Of a stretch of 64,000 nt of DNA, positions 52,078 through 61,700 are shown piece after piece. Made by a program: the position numbers and the translations under genes. The stretch covers positions 374,531-438,530 of the forward strand of contig NZ_QMHN01000004.1 of assembly GCF_003313385.1 (NCBI RefSeq). Reading direction: 5' to 3'. Under the pieces are notes generated by a model. That model was given only the letters and a program-made list of their open reading frames with translations. It searched no databases and was not told the DNA's origin. Positions within the stretch are counted from its first letter, which is position 1; each line of letters starts with the position of its first letter. The DNA comes from Pedobacter chitinilyticus. Its GTDB lineage: Bacteria > Bacteroidota > Bacteroidia > Sphingobacteriales > Sphingobacteriaceae.

Positions 52078-53568
52078 ATGAAAAATCTGCTTAATGCTTC
52101 ACAAATTAGAGCCGTTGATGCTTATACCATCCAGCACCAACCCATTGCGTCCATTGATTTGATGGAACAAGTAGCGGCAGCATTTGTAACAGCTTTTACG
52201 GCGGCCTATCCCCATCAGCAGCAAGCCATTTTGGTGGCCTGTGGGCAAGGAAATAATGGTGGAGATGGCTTGGCTATTGCAAGTATATTAGCTGGTAAAG
52301 GTTTTTCAAATATCCGTGTGTTGTTAACGCAATTCTCCCAAAGCCCATCGGCAGATTACCTACTGAACCTGGAGCGATTGAAAAAGACGAATCCATCGAT
52401 TGTTCTCCTGACCAATCCTAGTGAGTTGGAACTTCTAAGAGATGAAATCGTGATCGATGCACTTTTAGGTTCTGGCTTAAATAAACCTTTAAGTGGGACG
52501 TATGCTGCATTGGTTTTTGCAATCAACCAATCAGGGGCAACCATTGTATCAGTAGATGTACCCACTGGTTTTAGTAGTGAGGGCGAAATACAAGCACCTT
52601 ATCAAGGTATCAAAGCAGATTTGGCCATCAGTTTTCAACTGCCAAAAATCAATTTCTTCTTTCCCGAAAGTGCCGAAGCTTTGAAAAAGTTCAACGTGGT
52701 ACCTATTGGGTTAAAAGAAGATTATATCGAAAGTTTGCCTAGTGATTGGAAGTTAATCACCAATCAATGGGTGAGTGCTACCTTAAAGCCTCGTGAAAAT
52801 TTCTCCCACAAAGGTACTTACGGACATGTTTTAATGCTTGCTGGAAATGCCGAAACCATGGGTGCTGCACTATTGGCCACAGGTGCCGCTTTGCATAGTG
52901 GCGCTGGTTTGGTAACCGCCTGTATCCCGCAAAGTGGCTTAACCGCTTTAAACGTAAGTTTGCCAGAGGCGATGTTTTTACGCAGGGAGTTCCTTCAAAA
53001 AGCAACTTTGAACAAATACCAGGCAGTAGCCATAGGGCCAGGTCTTGGTGTAGATAAGGAACAATCCCAATTACTTGACTATCTGCTCAAGCAAAACCAA
53101 CCTTTAGTATTGGATGCCGATGCGCTTAATATCATTGCTAACAATAAGCATTTACTGGATAAAATACCTCAAAAAAGTATCATTACCCCACACCTAAAAG
53201 AGTTTGACCGATTGTTTGGCGAACACCCAAACTGGTGGCAAAGGGTGGAGACCGCTAGACAAAAAGCCCAAGCACTACAAATCGTCATCGTCCTTAAAAA
53301 TCAATATACCTTTATTGCTTTGCCAACGGGCGAAGTTTGCATTAATCCAACGGGCAATCCAGCGATGGCACAGGGCGGCATGGGCGATGTTTTAACGGGA
53401 ATGATCGCCAGCTTTATGGCACAGAGTTATACTTGTGAACAAGCTGCCATTTTAGGCGTATATCTACACGGTAAAACTGGTGATGCTTTGGCAGAAAACC
53501 AAGGGGTGATTGCTGCTTCTACCTTATCTAAAGCTATTCCCAAAATCTTAAGGGAGTGCCATCAATAG
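52078..53568 (+). CDS. nnr: Bifunctional NAD(P)HX epimerase/dehydratase
   Basis: A 496-residue fusion that repairs hydrated NAD(P)H. The N-terminal YjeF_N epimerase (about 1-215) has DLMEQVAAAFVTAF, ACGQGNNGGDGLAIA, VDVPTGFSS, and DALLGSGLN. The C-terminal ADP-dependent dehydratase (about 228-490) has HKGTYGHVLMLAGN, AVAIGPGLG, LVLDADALN, ITPHLKEFDRLFG, and NPTGNPAMAQGGMGDVLTGMIAS. This fused form is standard in bacteria. It begins 21 bases after the helicase gene on the same strand and may share its transcript. Confidence 0.96.
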   Translation: MKNLLNASQIRAVDAYTIQHQPIASIDLMEQVAAAFVTAFTAAYPHQQQAILVACGQGNNGGDGLAIASILAGKGFSNIRVLLTQFSQSPSADYLLNLERLKKTNPSIVLLTNPSELELLRDEIVIDALLGSGLNKPLSGTYAALVFAINQSGATIVSVDVPTGFSSEGEIQAPYQGIKADLAISFQLPKINFFFPESAEALKKFNVVPIGLKEDYIESLPSDWKLITNQWVSATLKPRENFSHKGTYGHVLMLAGNAETMGAALLATGAALHSGAGLVTACIPQSGLTALNVSLPEAMFLRREFLQKATLNKYQAVAIGPGLGVDKEQSQLLDYLLKQNQPLVLDADALNIIANNKHLLDKIPQKSIITPHLKEFDRLFGEHPNWWQRVETARQKAQALQIVIVLKNQYTFIALPTGEVCINPTGNPAMAQGGMGDVLTGMIASFMAQSYTCEQAAILGVYLHGKTGDALAENQGVIAASTLSKAIPKILRECHQ

Positions 53569-53644
53569 CGCTGGCAATAACGGATAATTTTTATTGATAT
53601 TGTGAGCGGTTGAAAAAAAATAACCGTGAATTGTTCACTTTTTC

Positions 53645-53768
53645 ATGAAGAATACCTTCGTTTTTGGGTGTTTCTGCTCTGTTTTCGATGGCTCAAGGCA
53701 CTTTTTTTTCCGAGAACGATTGCACAGTTTTCTCTTTCATTACAAAAAACAAATTCTTAAATCTGTAA
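53645..53768 (+). pseudogene. Possible remnant of a secreted-protein gene
   Basis: An ATG at 53645 opens MKNTFVF. In the next frame, beginning one base before the break, the sequence reads LGVSALFSMAQGTFF, giving a signal-peptide-like N-terminus if one base is inserted near 53665. The second frame ends at TAA 53766-53768. The upstream gap has no other gene. It could be a decayed copy of a secreted-gene start or chance. Confidence 0.25.
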
Positions 53769-53863
53769 TAGATTTTGGATAAAGAAGTGTTTTATAGCCT
53801 TTTGCATGCAAGGTAAATCACACACCGAAATCTTACCTGACCAAATTTGTAAACCTAATTGTT

Positions 53864-54925
53864 ATGAAAAAAACTTTACCTTTTTTCGCATGCCTTTGTA
53901 TGCTCTTTTCTTTCACCTCAAAAGCGCAAGACCTCACCTATAAAGTTCCTGGCCCAGCTACAGGTACCACTACCGAAGTCGTTTCTGGAGCCAATACCCA
54001 AAACAACATTAGGCTTGATTATGAAACCACTGGAGTAGTTGCTGATGGTACTTCTGGATTTTTCTATTATACGCTAAACAACTCTACTCGAAATATTGCG
54101 CTAACCTCATTGTCAACAGGTAATATCACCAAAATTTCTGTACAATATAGAGGTACTGGAAACTCGAGTGTATCGGGAATTACGGTTTCCTATGGTGCAA
54201 ATGCCTCAAGTATTGATGGGACATTAACCCATACTATGGCTGCAGGAGCAACAGCGCCTGGTATATTGGCTGAGTTTACCATCCCCAATGGAGGCGCCAA
54301 ATTTGTACAAATCAAACGTACTTCTAGCACGGCTCGTTTATATTATGTAGCTGCTGGATTTTCTGACTATACCTTACCATCTGATTTTTTACCGCTAGAA
54401 TTACTCTCTTTCTCTGCAAAACCTGATGCCTTAGGTAAAACCGTAAACCTGAACTGGAAAACTACCAATGAAGTCAATACGCAAGACTTTGTGGTGGAGA
54501 GAAAAGCTGATGACACGGACTTTTCGCCAGTAACTACAGTGCTTAGTAAAAATGTAGCGGGCACACACGATTACAGCTTCATGGATAAATCGCCTTTGGC
54601 GGGGAGCTCTTATTACCGTTTGAAACAACGTGATAAAGATGGCAAGTATACCTACAGCGAAATTGCCCATGTGAAAATAGAAGGCATCAGCTTAAGTCTG
54701 CGCCCCAATCCTGTAAGTAATGAACTGATTGTCAACCACGACAACGCTAAAAGTGCAGCCGTATTAAAGGTAGTGAGTTTAGATGGTCGCTCCGTGATTA
54801 AAGCCAATGCAAATAGTGGCACCGCATCTACCACCATTAACGTAGCGGCCTTGGCTGCGGGAACTTATTTGTTGGTGTATGAGGCCAACGGACAATCTCA
54901 ATCACAGAAGTTTATCAAAAAATAG
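53864..54925 (+). CDS. T9SS-secreted protein of the pectin cluster
   Basis: A 353-residue protein. Signal peptide: KKTLPFFACLCMLFSFTSKAQ. A beta-rich N-terminal domain (about 25-165) has TGTTTEVVSGANTQNNIRLDY and ITVSYGANASSIDGTLTHTM; I do not recognise its family. A module LPLELLSFSAKPDALGKTVNLNWKTTNEVNTQDFVVERKADD follows (about 173-275), then a T9SS type A sorting domain (LSLRPNPVSNELIVNH to the end). Close similarity of the last two parts to those of the next two enzymes, and 76 bases to the pectate lyase gene, suggest one secreted set. The function is unknown. Confidence 0.85.
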   Translation: MKKTLPFFACLCMLFSFTSKAQDLTYKVPGPATGTTTEVVSGANTQNNIRLDYETTGVVADGTSGFFYYTLNNSTRNIALTSLSTGNITKISVQYRGTGNSSVSGITVSYGANASSIDGTLTHTMAAGATAPGILAEFTIPNGGAKFVQIKRTSSTARLYYVAAGFSDYTLPSDFLPLELLSFSAKPDALGKTVNLNWKTTNEVNTQDFVVERKADDTDFSPVTTVLSKNVAGTHDYSFMDKSPLAGSSYYRLKQRDKDGKYTYSEIAHVKIEGISLSLRPNPVSNELIVNHDNAKSAAVLKVVSLDGRSVIKANANSGTASTTINVAALAAGTYLLVYEANGQSQSQKFIKK

Positions 54926-55001
54926 CCCATCCATTCATTAAAACAATCCAACTGTCTTTATTGGACGGTACTGGAATACTATTGCCTAAAAAACCTCCAT
55001 C

Positions 55002-58000
55002 ATGAAGAAATTAAAACTGCTATTTACGACTTGTCTCCTTTTTTTGCTAGCTCAGTTTTCGTGGGCCCAAACAAATTACTTTACCGAAAGCTTTGAAACT
55101 GGATTGCCTACTACTAAACCAACTACCGAAACCTCAGCTACATTAAGTTCTGGAGCATGGGCAGTAAAAGGAGCCTACCGTTCCACCACAAAATGTGATG
55201 GCACTTATGGATTTAGATTTATTGGTGGTGAAAATTCATATGCCATTACACCAACTTTAAGCAATGGTGTTTCTGCACTAACCTTTAATAATAGCAGAAC
55301 CTCGGTGCGAACACTTACTTTTTATGCCACAACAAAATCAGACTTAGCCACCATTACAGAGGCTGACTGGGTACAAATCTCTACCGCCACGTCTACCACT
55401 GCTGGCTGTACGGCAGGTTTATATACGGTAAATTTTACTCAAAGTGCATCTATTGCGGCGGCAGATATTAGAAGAATTAGAATTGTAAATGCCAGCGCTA
55501 ACGATAACGATATTGATGTGCTAACCGTTACCTCAGCAGCCATTACCATAAGCTCAGATGTTGAAGTTACAGCGTTTAAACTTCCAGGCCAAGTTGGTAC
55601 AGAAACCATCAACTATGCTGCAGGATCCATTAACGTAAATGTAGCCACAGGAGTAAGTTTAACTAACGTAGTGCCTAGCACTTTCACTATTTCAAACGGT
55701 GCAACGGTGAGTCCTTTGGCAACGGCTGCTCGTGATTTTACCAATCCTGTAAATTATATAGTGACTGCTCAAGATGGCACGACCACTAAAAACTGGACGG
55801 TAACCACCACTGTGGTGCAGTCTACAGAAAAAGAAATTACGGCCTTTAAACTTTCTAACAACCAAATAGGAAACGCTTCTATCAATAGCAATACAGGACA
55901 AATTTTGGTCACTATGCCGCTTGGCACGAGCTTAACCGCCTTAACCCCTGTTACTTTTCAAGTATCTCCTTTTGCCTCGGTAAATCCCGCCACTAATAGC
56001 GCTCAAAATTTTAGTGCACCAGTAAATTATACTGTAACTGCCCAAAATGGCAGTACCAAGTCATGGACTGTTACCGTAGCCATTGTTGATCCTAACCTCA
56101 CTTTTACCACTTACGAAGCTGAACATGCTGAGTTTACGGGTAAAGTGGATGCGCAACATACAGGTTTTACAGGCTCAGGCTTTATCGACTTTTTAGCGAG
56201 TGGCGAAAATCAAATTACCTTTACCGTATGTAACCAACAAGCAGGCGTGCAAACCGCTAAATTGAGGTATTCTTTTGCTAAGGATGAGAGCCGTTCGGCA
56301 GCATTGTACGTAAATGATGTTTTTGTTCAAAATGTCGATTTCCCTCGCACCGCCACTTTTACCGATTGGGCAGAAGCGATTGTTTCTGTAAACCTTAATG
56401 CAGGCGTTAATAAAATTAAGCTGACTTGGGAAACTACCGACGGACCAAATTTAGACCGATTGGACTTGTCGGGCGCCCAATGTGCTTCCTATACTTTAAA
56501 TGTAACAGGTACCAATGGTGGAACGGTAGCAGTAAGTCCAAGTAGGGTTGGCAACAGTTATTTTTCGGGCGAAACTGTAACCCTTTTAGCCGAAGAAAAG
56601 GCTGCATTGAAATTGGATAACTGGACGGGTGATTTAACAGGAAATACCAATCCAGCCACCTTGGTGATGAACAGTAATAAAACAGTGACGGCTAATTTTA
56701 GGATCATTAGTACTTATAAAATTAACGTTACTACCGTTGGAATTGGAAGTGTGGTGCTTAATCCCGCGGGCGGCGAGTATGCGGATGGTACTCAGGTAAC
56801 GGTTACCGCAAGCACTGTGTTGGGTTCTACTTTTCAAGGTTGGTCGGGCGATTTAACGGGGAATACCGCTTCACAAGTGATTAACGTAAATGCCCATAAA
56901 AACATCACTGCAACTTTTACAGACAATTTGAATATCAATTTTAAACAACCTGTAGGCTTTGCATCGGTAACTGCTGATGGTTTTACAGGACCAACTACAG
57001 GAGGCGACGCCGTAGTGCCAGGTTTCACCAATAAAATTATTTATATCAACGGCCCTGCGGAGTTTAATAAACTGGCGCAAACCCTTTACAACAGGATCAG
57101 ATACAAATACATGGATGCAAGTCCGCTCACCATTGTTTTGGAGCCAGGTGTTTATGAAGATGTTACTTTAAGCCCATCTATCAGCGTTTGGGGAAATCAC
57201 ATGCTCGACATTCAGGAGCAGGCTAACTTAACCATCATTGGACGCAAAAATGTGGTGTTCAAGTTTGGGATCAATGTTAAAAGAAGTCAAAATATCATCA
57301 TCAGAAATATCTCTTTTCAAGATTACTACGACGATGGCATCAATATCGGGAATACCGAAACCCATCACATTTGGGTAGATCACTGTACGGTTGGACATCC
57401 TACCACAATGCCTGCTGATTCAGAGCATCCAGATGGAGGGATTGACATTAAAGACGGGGCTAGTTACGTGACCATTTCTTGGACCCTTTATCGCAATAGC
57501 TGGAAAACAGGATTAATTGGTCACTCAGACAATAATGCAGGTACAGATGTAGGGCGCTTAAAAGTAACCCATTATGCTAATCACTTCCTAAATACCAACT
57601 CTAGAAATCCAAGGGTGAGATTTGGTGAGGTACACGTATTGAACTGTTTAAGTGACGGGGTAAAACTTTACGGAATTGCAGCGGCTATCGGCGCCAATGT
57701 ATTTGCCGAAAATAACTTTTACTTGAATACACGTTGGGGAATGTATGCCGATAGGACCTCCGCAGATTTTAAAGCCGTTTTCGGTAATAATACAGATGAT
57801 ACCTTTACTTCAAAAACGGGCAATAAGCCTGCAGTTGGTTTAAAACAAGTAGGAAATGAATATGATGATTCTGGTTTGCCAGTAATTACGGCGCAAATTA
57901 ATCCTGCCATGTTAAATCCCGGTGGTAGGTCAGTAAAATTTGATGAATTGAACCCCAGTAGTGTTTTCGACCCATCCACCTATTACAGCTATACGGCACT

Positions 58001-58622
58001 TCCTGCTTCGGTGGTGAGGGTATTGGTGCCTATTTACGCAGGGGCCGACAAGGTAGATTGGTTCCCAGAGACATTGCCTTTGGACTTATTGAGCTTCGAT
58101 GCAAAAAAATCAGGAACAACCACTAATCCTCAAGTGAACGTAACTTGGAAAACCACCAATGAAGTAAATACAGATAAGTTTGAATTGCTTAGAAAAGGAG
58201 ACGAAGGTAATTTCGTAATCATCAACACACAGGCTGCTTATAATACGGCGGGTGAGCATCAATATGGTTTTACAGACCGTGTGCCTTTATCGGGTAACAG
58301 CTATTATCAGCTTAAACAATATGATAAAGACGGTCAAACCACCACTAGCGAAATCAGGATAGTTAATCTTCCTGCAATAGCTGCTCAATTTCGTGCTTAT
58401 CCAAATCCTACCAGTGGTTTAATTACGGTTGAACATGCTACGGTTAAAAATACAGGAACATTAAGCGTTTACGATACGCAGGGACAGCAAAAAAGTTTCC
58501 TAAAATTGAGCAAAGGACAAACAGATACCAGCATCAATCTCGGTCACTTGGCTAATGGGTTTTATATCGTCAAAGTCGACATAGATGGGCAACAGAAACA
58601 GGTAAAAGTAATTAAGAAATAA
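55002..58622 (+). CDS. T9SS-secreted pectate lyase, polysaccharide lyase family 1
   Basis: A 1206-residue secreted enzyme that cleaves demethylated pectin by beta-elimination. Signal peptide to FSWAQ (1-23). Then a beta-rich domain (24-185), two repeats of a bacterial Ig-like domain (VTAFKLPGQVGTETINYAAG; ITAFKLSNNQIGNASINSNTG), a CBM35/CBM6-like carbohydrate-binding domain (about 366-490, YEAEHAEFTGKVDAQHTG), and two InlB B-repeat-like modules (497-645). The PL1 beta-helix (about 646-1003) has HHIWVDHCTVG, then DGGIDIKDGASYVTISW, and RNPRVRFGEVHVLNC, with the catalytic Arg and Ca-binding Asp positions typical of PL1. A shared module (1025-1120) and T9SS type A sorting domain (from FRAYPNPTSG) end it. 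Confidence 0.94.
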   Translation: MKKLKLLFTTCLLFLLAQFSWAQTNYFTESFETGLPTTKPTTETSATLSSGAWAVKGAYRSTTKCDGTYGFRFIGGENSYAITPTLSNGVSALTFNNSRTSVRTLTFYATTKSDLATITEADWVQISTATSTTAGCTAGLYTVNFTQSASIAAADIRRIRIVNASANDNDIDVLTVTSAAITISSDVEVTAFKLPGQVGTETINYAAGSINVNVATGVSLTNVVPSTFTISNGATVSPLATAARDFTNPVNYIVTAQDGTTTKNWTVTTTVVQSTEKEITAFKLSNNQIGNASINSNTGQILVTMPLGTSLTALTPVTFQVSPFASVNPATNSAQNFSAPVNYTVTAQNGSTKSWTVTVAIVDPNLTFTTYEAEHAEFTGKVDAQHTGFTGSGFIDFLASGENQITFTVCNQQAGVQTAKLRYSFAKDESRSAALYVNDVFVQNVDFPRTATFTDWAEAIVSVNLNAGVNKIKLTWETTDGPNLDRLDLSGAQCASYTLNVTGTNGGTVAVSPSRVGNSYFSGETVTLLAEEKAALKLDNWTGDLTGNTNPATLVMNSNKTVTANFRIISTYKINVTTVGIGSVVLNPAGGEYADGTQVTVTASTVLGSTFQGWSGDLTGNTASQVINVNAHKNITATFTDNLNINFKQPVGFASVTADGFTGPTTGGDAVVPGFTNKIIYINGPAEFNKLAQTLYNRIRYKYMDASPLTIVLEPGVYEDVTLSPSISVWGNHMLDIQEQANLTIIGRKNVVFKFGINVKRSQNIIIRNISFQDYYDDGINIGNTETHHIWVDHCTVGHPTTMPADSEHPDGGIDIKDGASYVTISWTLYRNSWKTGLIGHSDNNAGTDVGRLKVTHYANHFLNTNSRNPRVRFGEVHVLNCLSDGVKLYGIAAAIGANVFAENNFYLNTRWGMYADRTSADFKAVFGNNTDDTFTSKTGNKPAVGLKQVGNEYDDSGLPVITAQINPAMLNPGGRSVKFDELNPSSVFDPSTYYSYTALPASVVRVLVPIYAGADKVDWFPETLPLDLLSFDAKKSGTTTNPQVNVTWKTTNEVNTDKFELLRKGDEGNFVIINTQAAYNTAGEHQYGFTDRVPLSGNSYYQLKQYDKDGQTTTSEIRIVNLPAIAAQFRAYPNPTSGLITVEHATVKNTGTLSVYDTQGQQKSFLKLSKGQTDTSINLGHLANGFYIVKVDIDGQQKQVKVIKK

Positions 58623-58646
58623 AAAACTAACTCTCGGCACCACCGA

Positions 58647-58678
58647 AGGGAGCGTTCTTATTGGCTGCTCCCTTTTTC
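58647..58678 (+). terminator. Terminator or attenuator between the lyase and esterase genes
   Basis: AAGGGAGC (58647-58654) pairs with GCTCCCTT (58668-58675) and is followed by TTT. It lies 24 bases past the lyase stop and 24 before the esterase start, so the esterase may be reduced by partial termination. Confidence 0.8.
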
Positions 58679-58701
58679 TCCAAATTCATGAACATAAAAA
58701 A

Positions 58702-61700
58702 ATGAAAAGTCATCTTTTAAAAACAATTTTCGGCATGGTGTTATGCTTGGTAGCCTTTAAGGTGAGGGCACAATATCAAGCTACCGTAGACCCAAGTGGC
58801 GCAGGGAACTATACCACCATTCAGGCGGCACTAAATGCAGCACCATCTAACGCCACTTCTCCTTATCGGATATTCATTAAAAAAGGAGTTTATTATGAAA
58901 ACTTGACCATTGGAAAGCCTTTCATCCAATTTATTGGAGAAGATGTCGCCAAAACCATCATCACCTATAATAATTATAATGGGAAGAACATTCCAGGGGG
59001 CGGTACCTATGGAACGGCAAATTCAGCTTCTGTAATTATCAATGCGGATGATTTTAGCGCAGCACATCTCACCTTCGAAAACACAACTGGCGATGCGCCA
59101 CAAGCTTTGGCCATTAATGTGAGTGGCGATAGGGCGTCTTTCAAAAATTGCAGGTTTTTAGGAGGACAAGATACTTTTCTATCCTACAATTCTAAATACC
59201 CGCAGTCGTTGTACAAATGCTACATTGAAGGTGTAGTCGATTTTATTTTTGGCAATGCCAAAACGGTATTCGACGAATGTACCATTTATCCAAGAGATAG
59301 GGTGGACAACCAAGCAAGTAGTTATATTACGGCCTCTAATACCAGAGAGAGCAAAGGTTTATTATTCAGAAACTGCGAGATTATAGCCAACAGAGGTACC
59401 ACAAAATATGTATTGGGTAGGCCTTGGCAAAATGATGCTGCTACTGCTGAACCTAAAGCCACTTCGGCAACAGTGTTTGTAAATACCAAAATGAGTAATG
59501 TGGTTAAACCAGAAGGATGGTCAATTTGGGATGCAGGTACTGATGTAAGTAAAATTATTTATGCCGAATATAACTCGATGGACATGTCAGGCAATCCGTT
59601 GAATGTAGCTTCAAGGGTAAGTTGGTCGAAGCAATTAAATGCGAGTGAAGCGGCGGGGTATTTAGATAACAATGTGGTCTTTAAAGACAGGAATAATGTA
59701 GTTTGGGATCCTTACGCAGTTTTTTTGGATGGCAATGCGGTGCCAGCGAACAAGTTGGCCATCTCCAATTTTAAGTACACTAAAACAGGAACGGAACTTA
59801 CCTTTAAATGGAATTTAAACTGGCCAGAAAATAATGTGACCTATCGATTATATCGCATTGCGGATGGTGGCAACCCAGTTTTGGTGAATGAACAAATTAT
59901 TACAGGTAACGATGTGAACCTTGCCTATGCACCAAGCACAGGAAAAGAAGTGGTTCCACCATCTATGTCTACGTACGAGTATTATGTAGAAGCCAGTTCT
60001 GCTAATGGAACAGTTCGTTCGGAAAGTGCTACGATTGCAGCGATTCCCGTAATGACGTTAACAGGTTCATTGCAGGCATTTAAACAAGGGATAGACAAGC
60101 CTTCCGCAACACAGGTGCTCACCCTAAGTGGTGAATATCTACAGACAGATGTTACGGTGACACCTCCAGCTAACTTCGAAGTAAGTGCAGATAATGGGGT
60201 AACTTGGAAAAACAATGTGAGCCCGCTATTACTCACGGTTACCAATGGTTTATTGGCCTCCAAATCTGTTTTGGTACGTTTAAATGCCAGCACTGCTGGA
60301 CTTTATTCGGGGAATGTAACCTTTGTTTCTGGAACAGGTAGCCATAATAAAACCATTGCAGCAAGTGGCGAAACTTATAATCAGCCTTTGGTTAATAGCA
60401 AGGGGATAGCAAGTATCAGCTTTACCCAAAATGTAAATGCTTCTTATTTAAGAGAGGGTGTCACCTCTGCTACGCTGGATTTAAAAAGCTATATTTTATC
60501 TAACCAAGCAAGCGGAAACAATGTGCCTTTTTCTACCACATCGGGCGTTCAATTTGCACCTGCTGCGGATGGTGGAAGTTGGCAAACCGACAACGGTTTG
60601 AAAAATATGACCGATAAAACCAAGCATATTGAAATTACGGTGAAACCGAGCACCACCTATGAAATAAGAGTAGATTCTATCTTATTCAACTTGGCTGTTT
60701 TTAATACCACTGGAAATTTCGCCATCGAATATTCTACAGATAATTTCGCTACCAGTACTTTATTAAAAGCTGGATTATTGAACGGCAATCCCTTGGTGGT
60801 TACAGGCAGCTATCCAACTTTCGCAGATGGTACTTGGCTGTTGGAGAATCAGAATGCAGGGGTAAAAAGATATGCTTTTGCCTTAAACGGAGCTACTGGT
60901 ATTAACGTATCGCCTAGTCAGGAACTTAAAATTAGACTATACTTTAGAACGGGAAGTTCAAGTGCTACCAGATATGTCACCCTTAAAAATGTAGATATCA
61001 AAGGGGATGTTGGACTAGCGGCCAAAGAAGGAGATTATAGGACGATTAGCAGCGGCGCTTGGTTAGATCCTAGCATTTGGCAAAAAATGGTAGCAGGTAC
61101 GTGGTCGGCAGCACCAACCATTCCGCACTTTGGTACTGGACAAACCTCTTTCATACAAGCTAACCATACCATTATTGCTCCTAACATGACGGATTTAACC
61201 ACCGCACAAAGCGGGTCTTATGGTTATGTTAATTCATTCGTAGTGAGAGATGGCGGTAAACTCATTGTTGAAAGTGGTAAAATATTAGGCATGCATCGCG
61301 ACCAGCTTTATCAAATAGATGGAGAGTTTGAAAATAATGGTACTGTAAATAACGATGGTAAATACGATTTAATCATCAATGGTTTGGTGACCAATAACGG
61401 TGCTTTAAAAGTAGACCAAACGGGAAGTAATGTGTTTATTAAAGGAAAGCTTATTAATAAATCAACAGTGAATTATAACTACGTCACCGTGAAAGATGGC
61501 GGGGTTTATGAGCATGCCGCCAATTCAAATACCATGCCTGCGGTGATTACTTTCGAAGATGGTTCAACCTTTTTAATCTCGGGAATTACTACTTCTCAAA
61601 CGGGTATCTTGAAAAACACATTGAGTTACTATAACGTGGTTTGGAACAACACAGGGCAAAGTAATTACTATGCTTTTCAAGGAAATTTAACGGCTAACAT

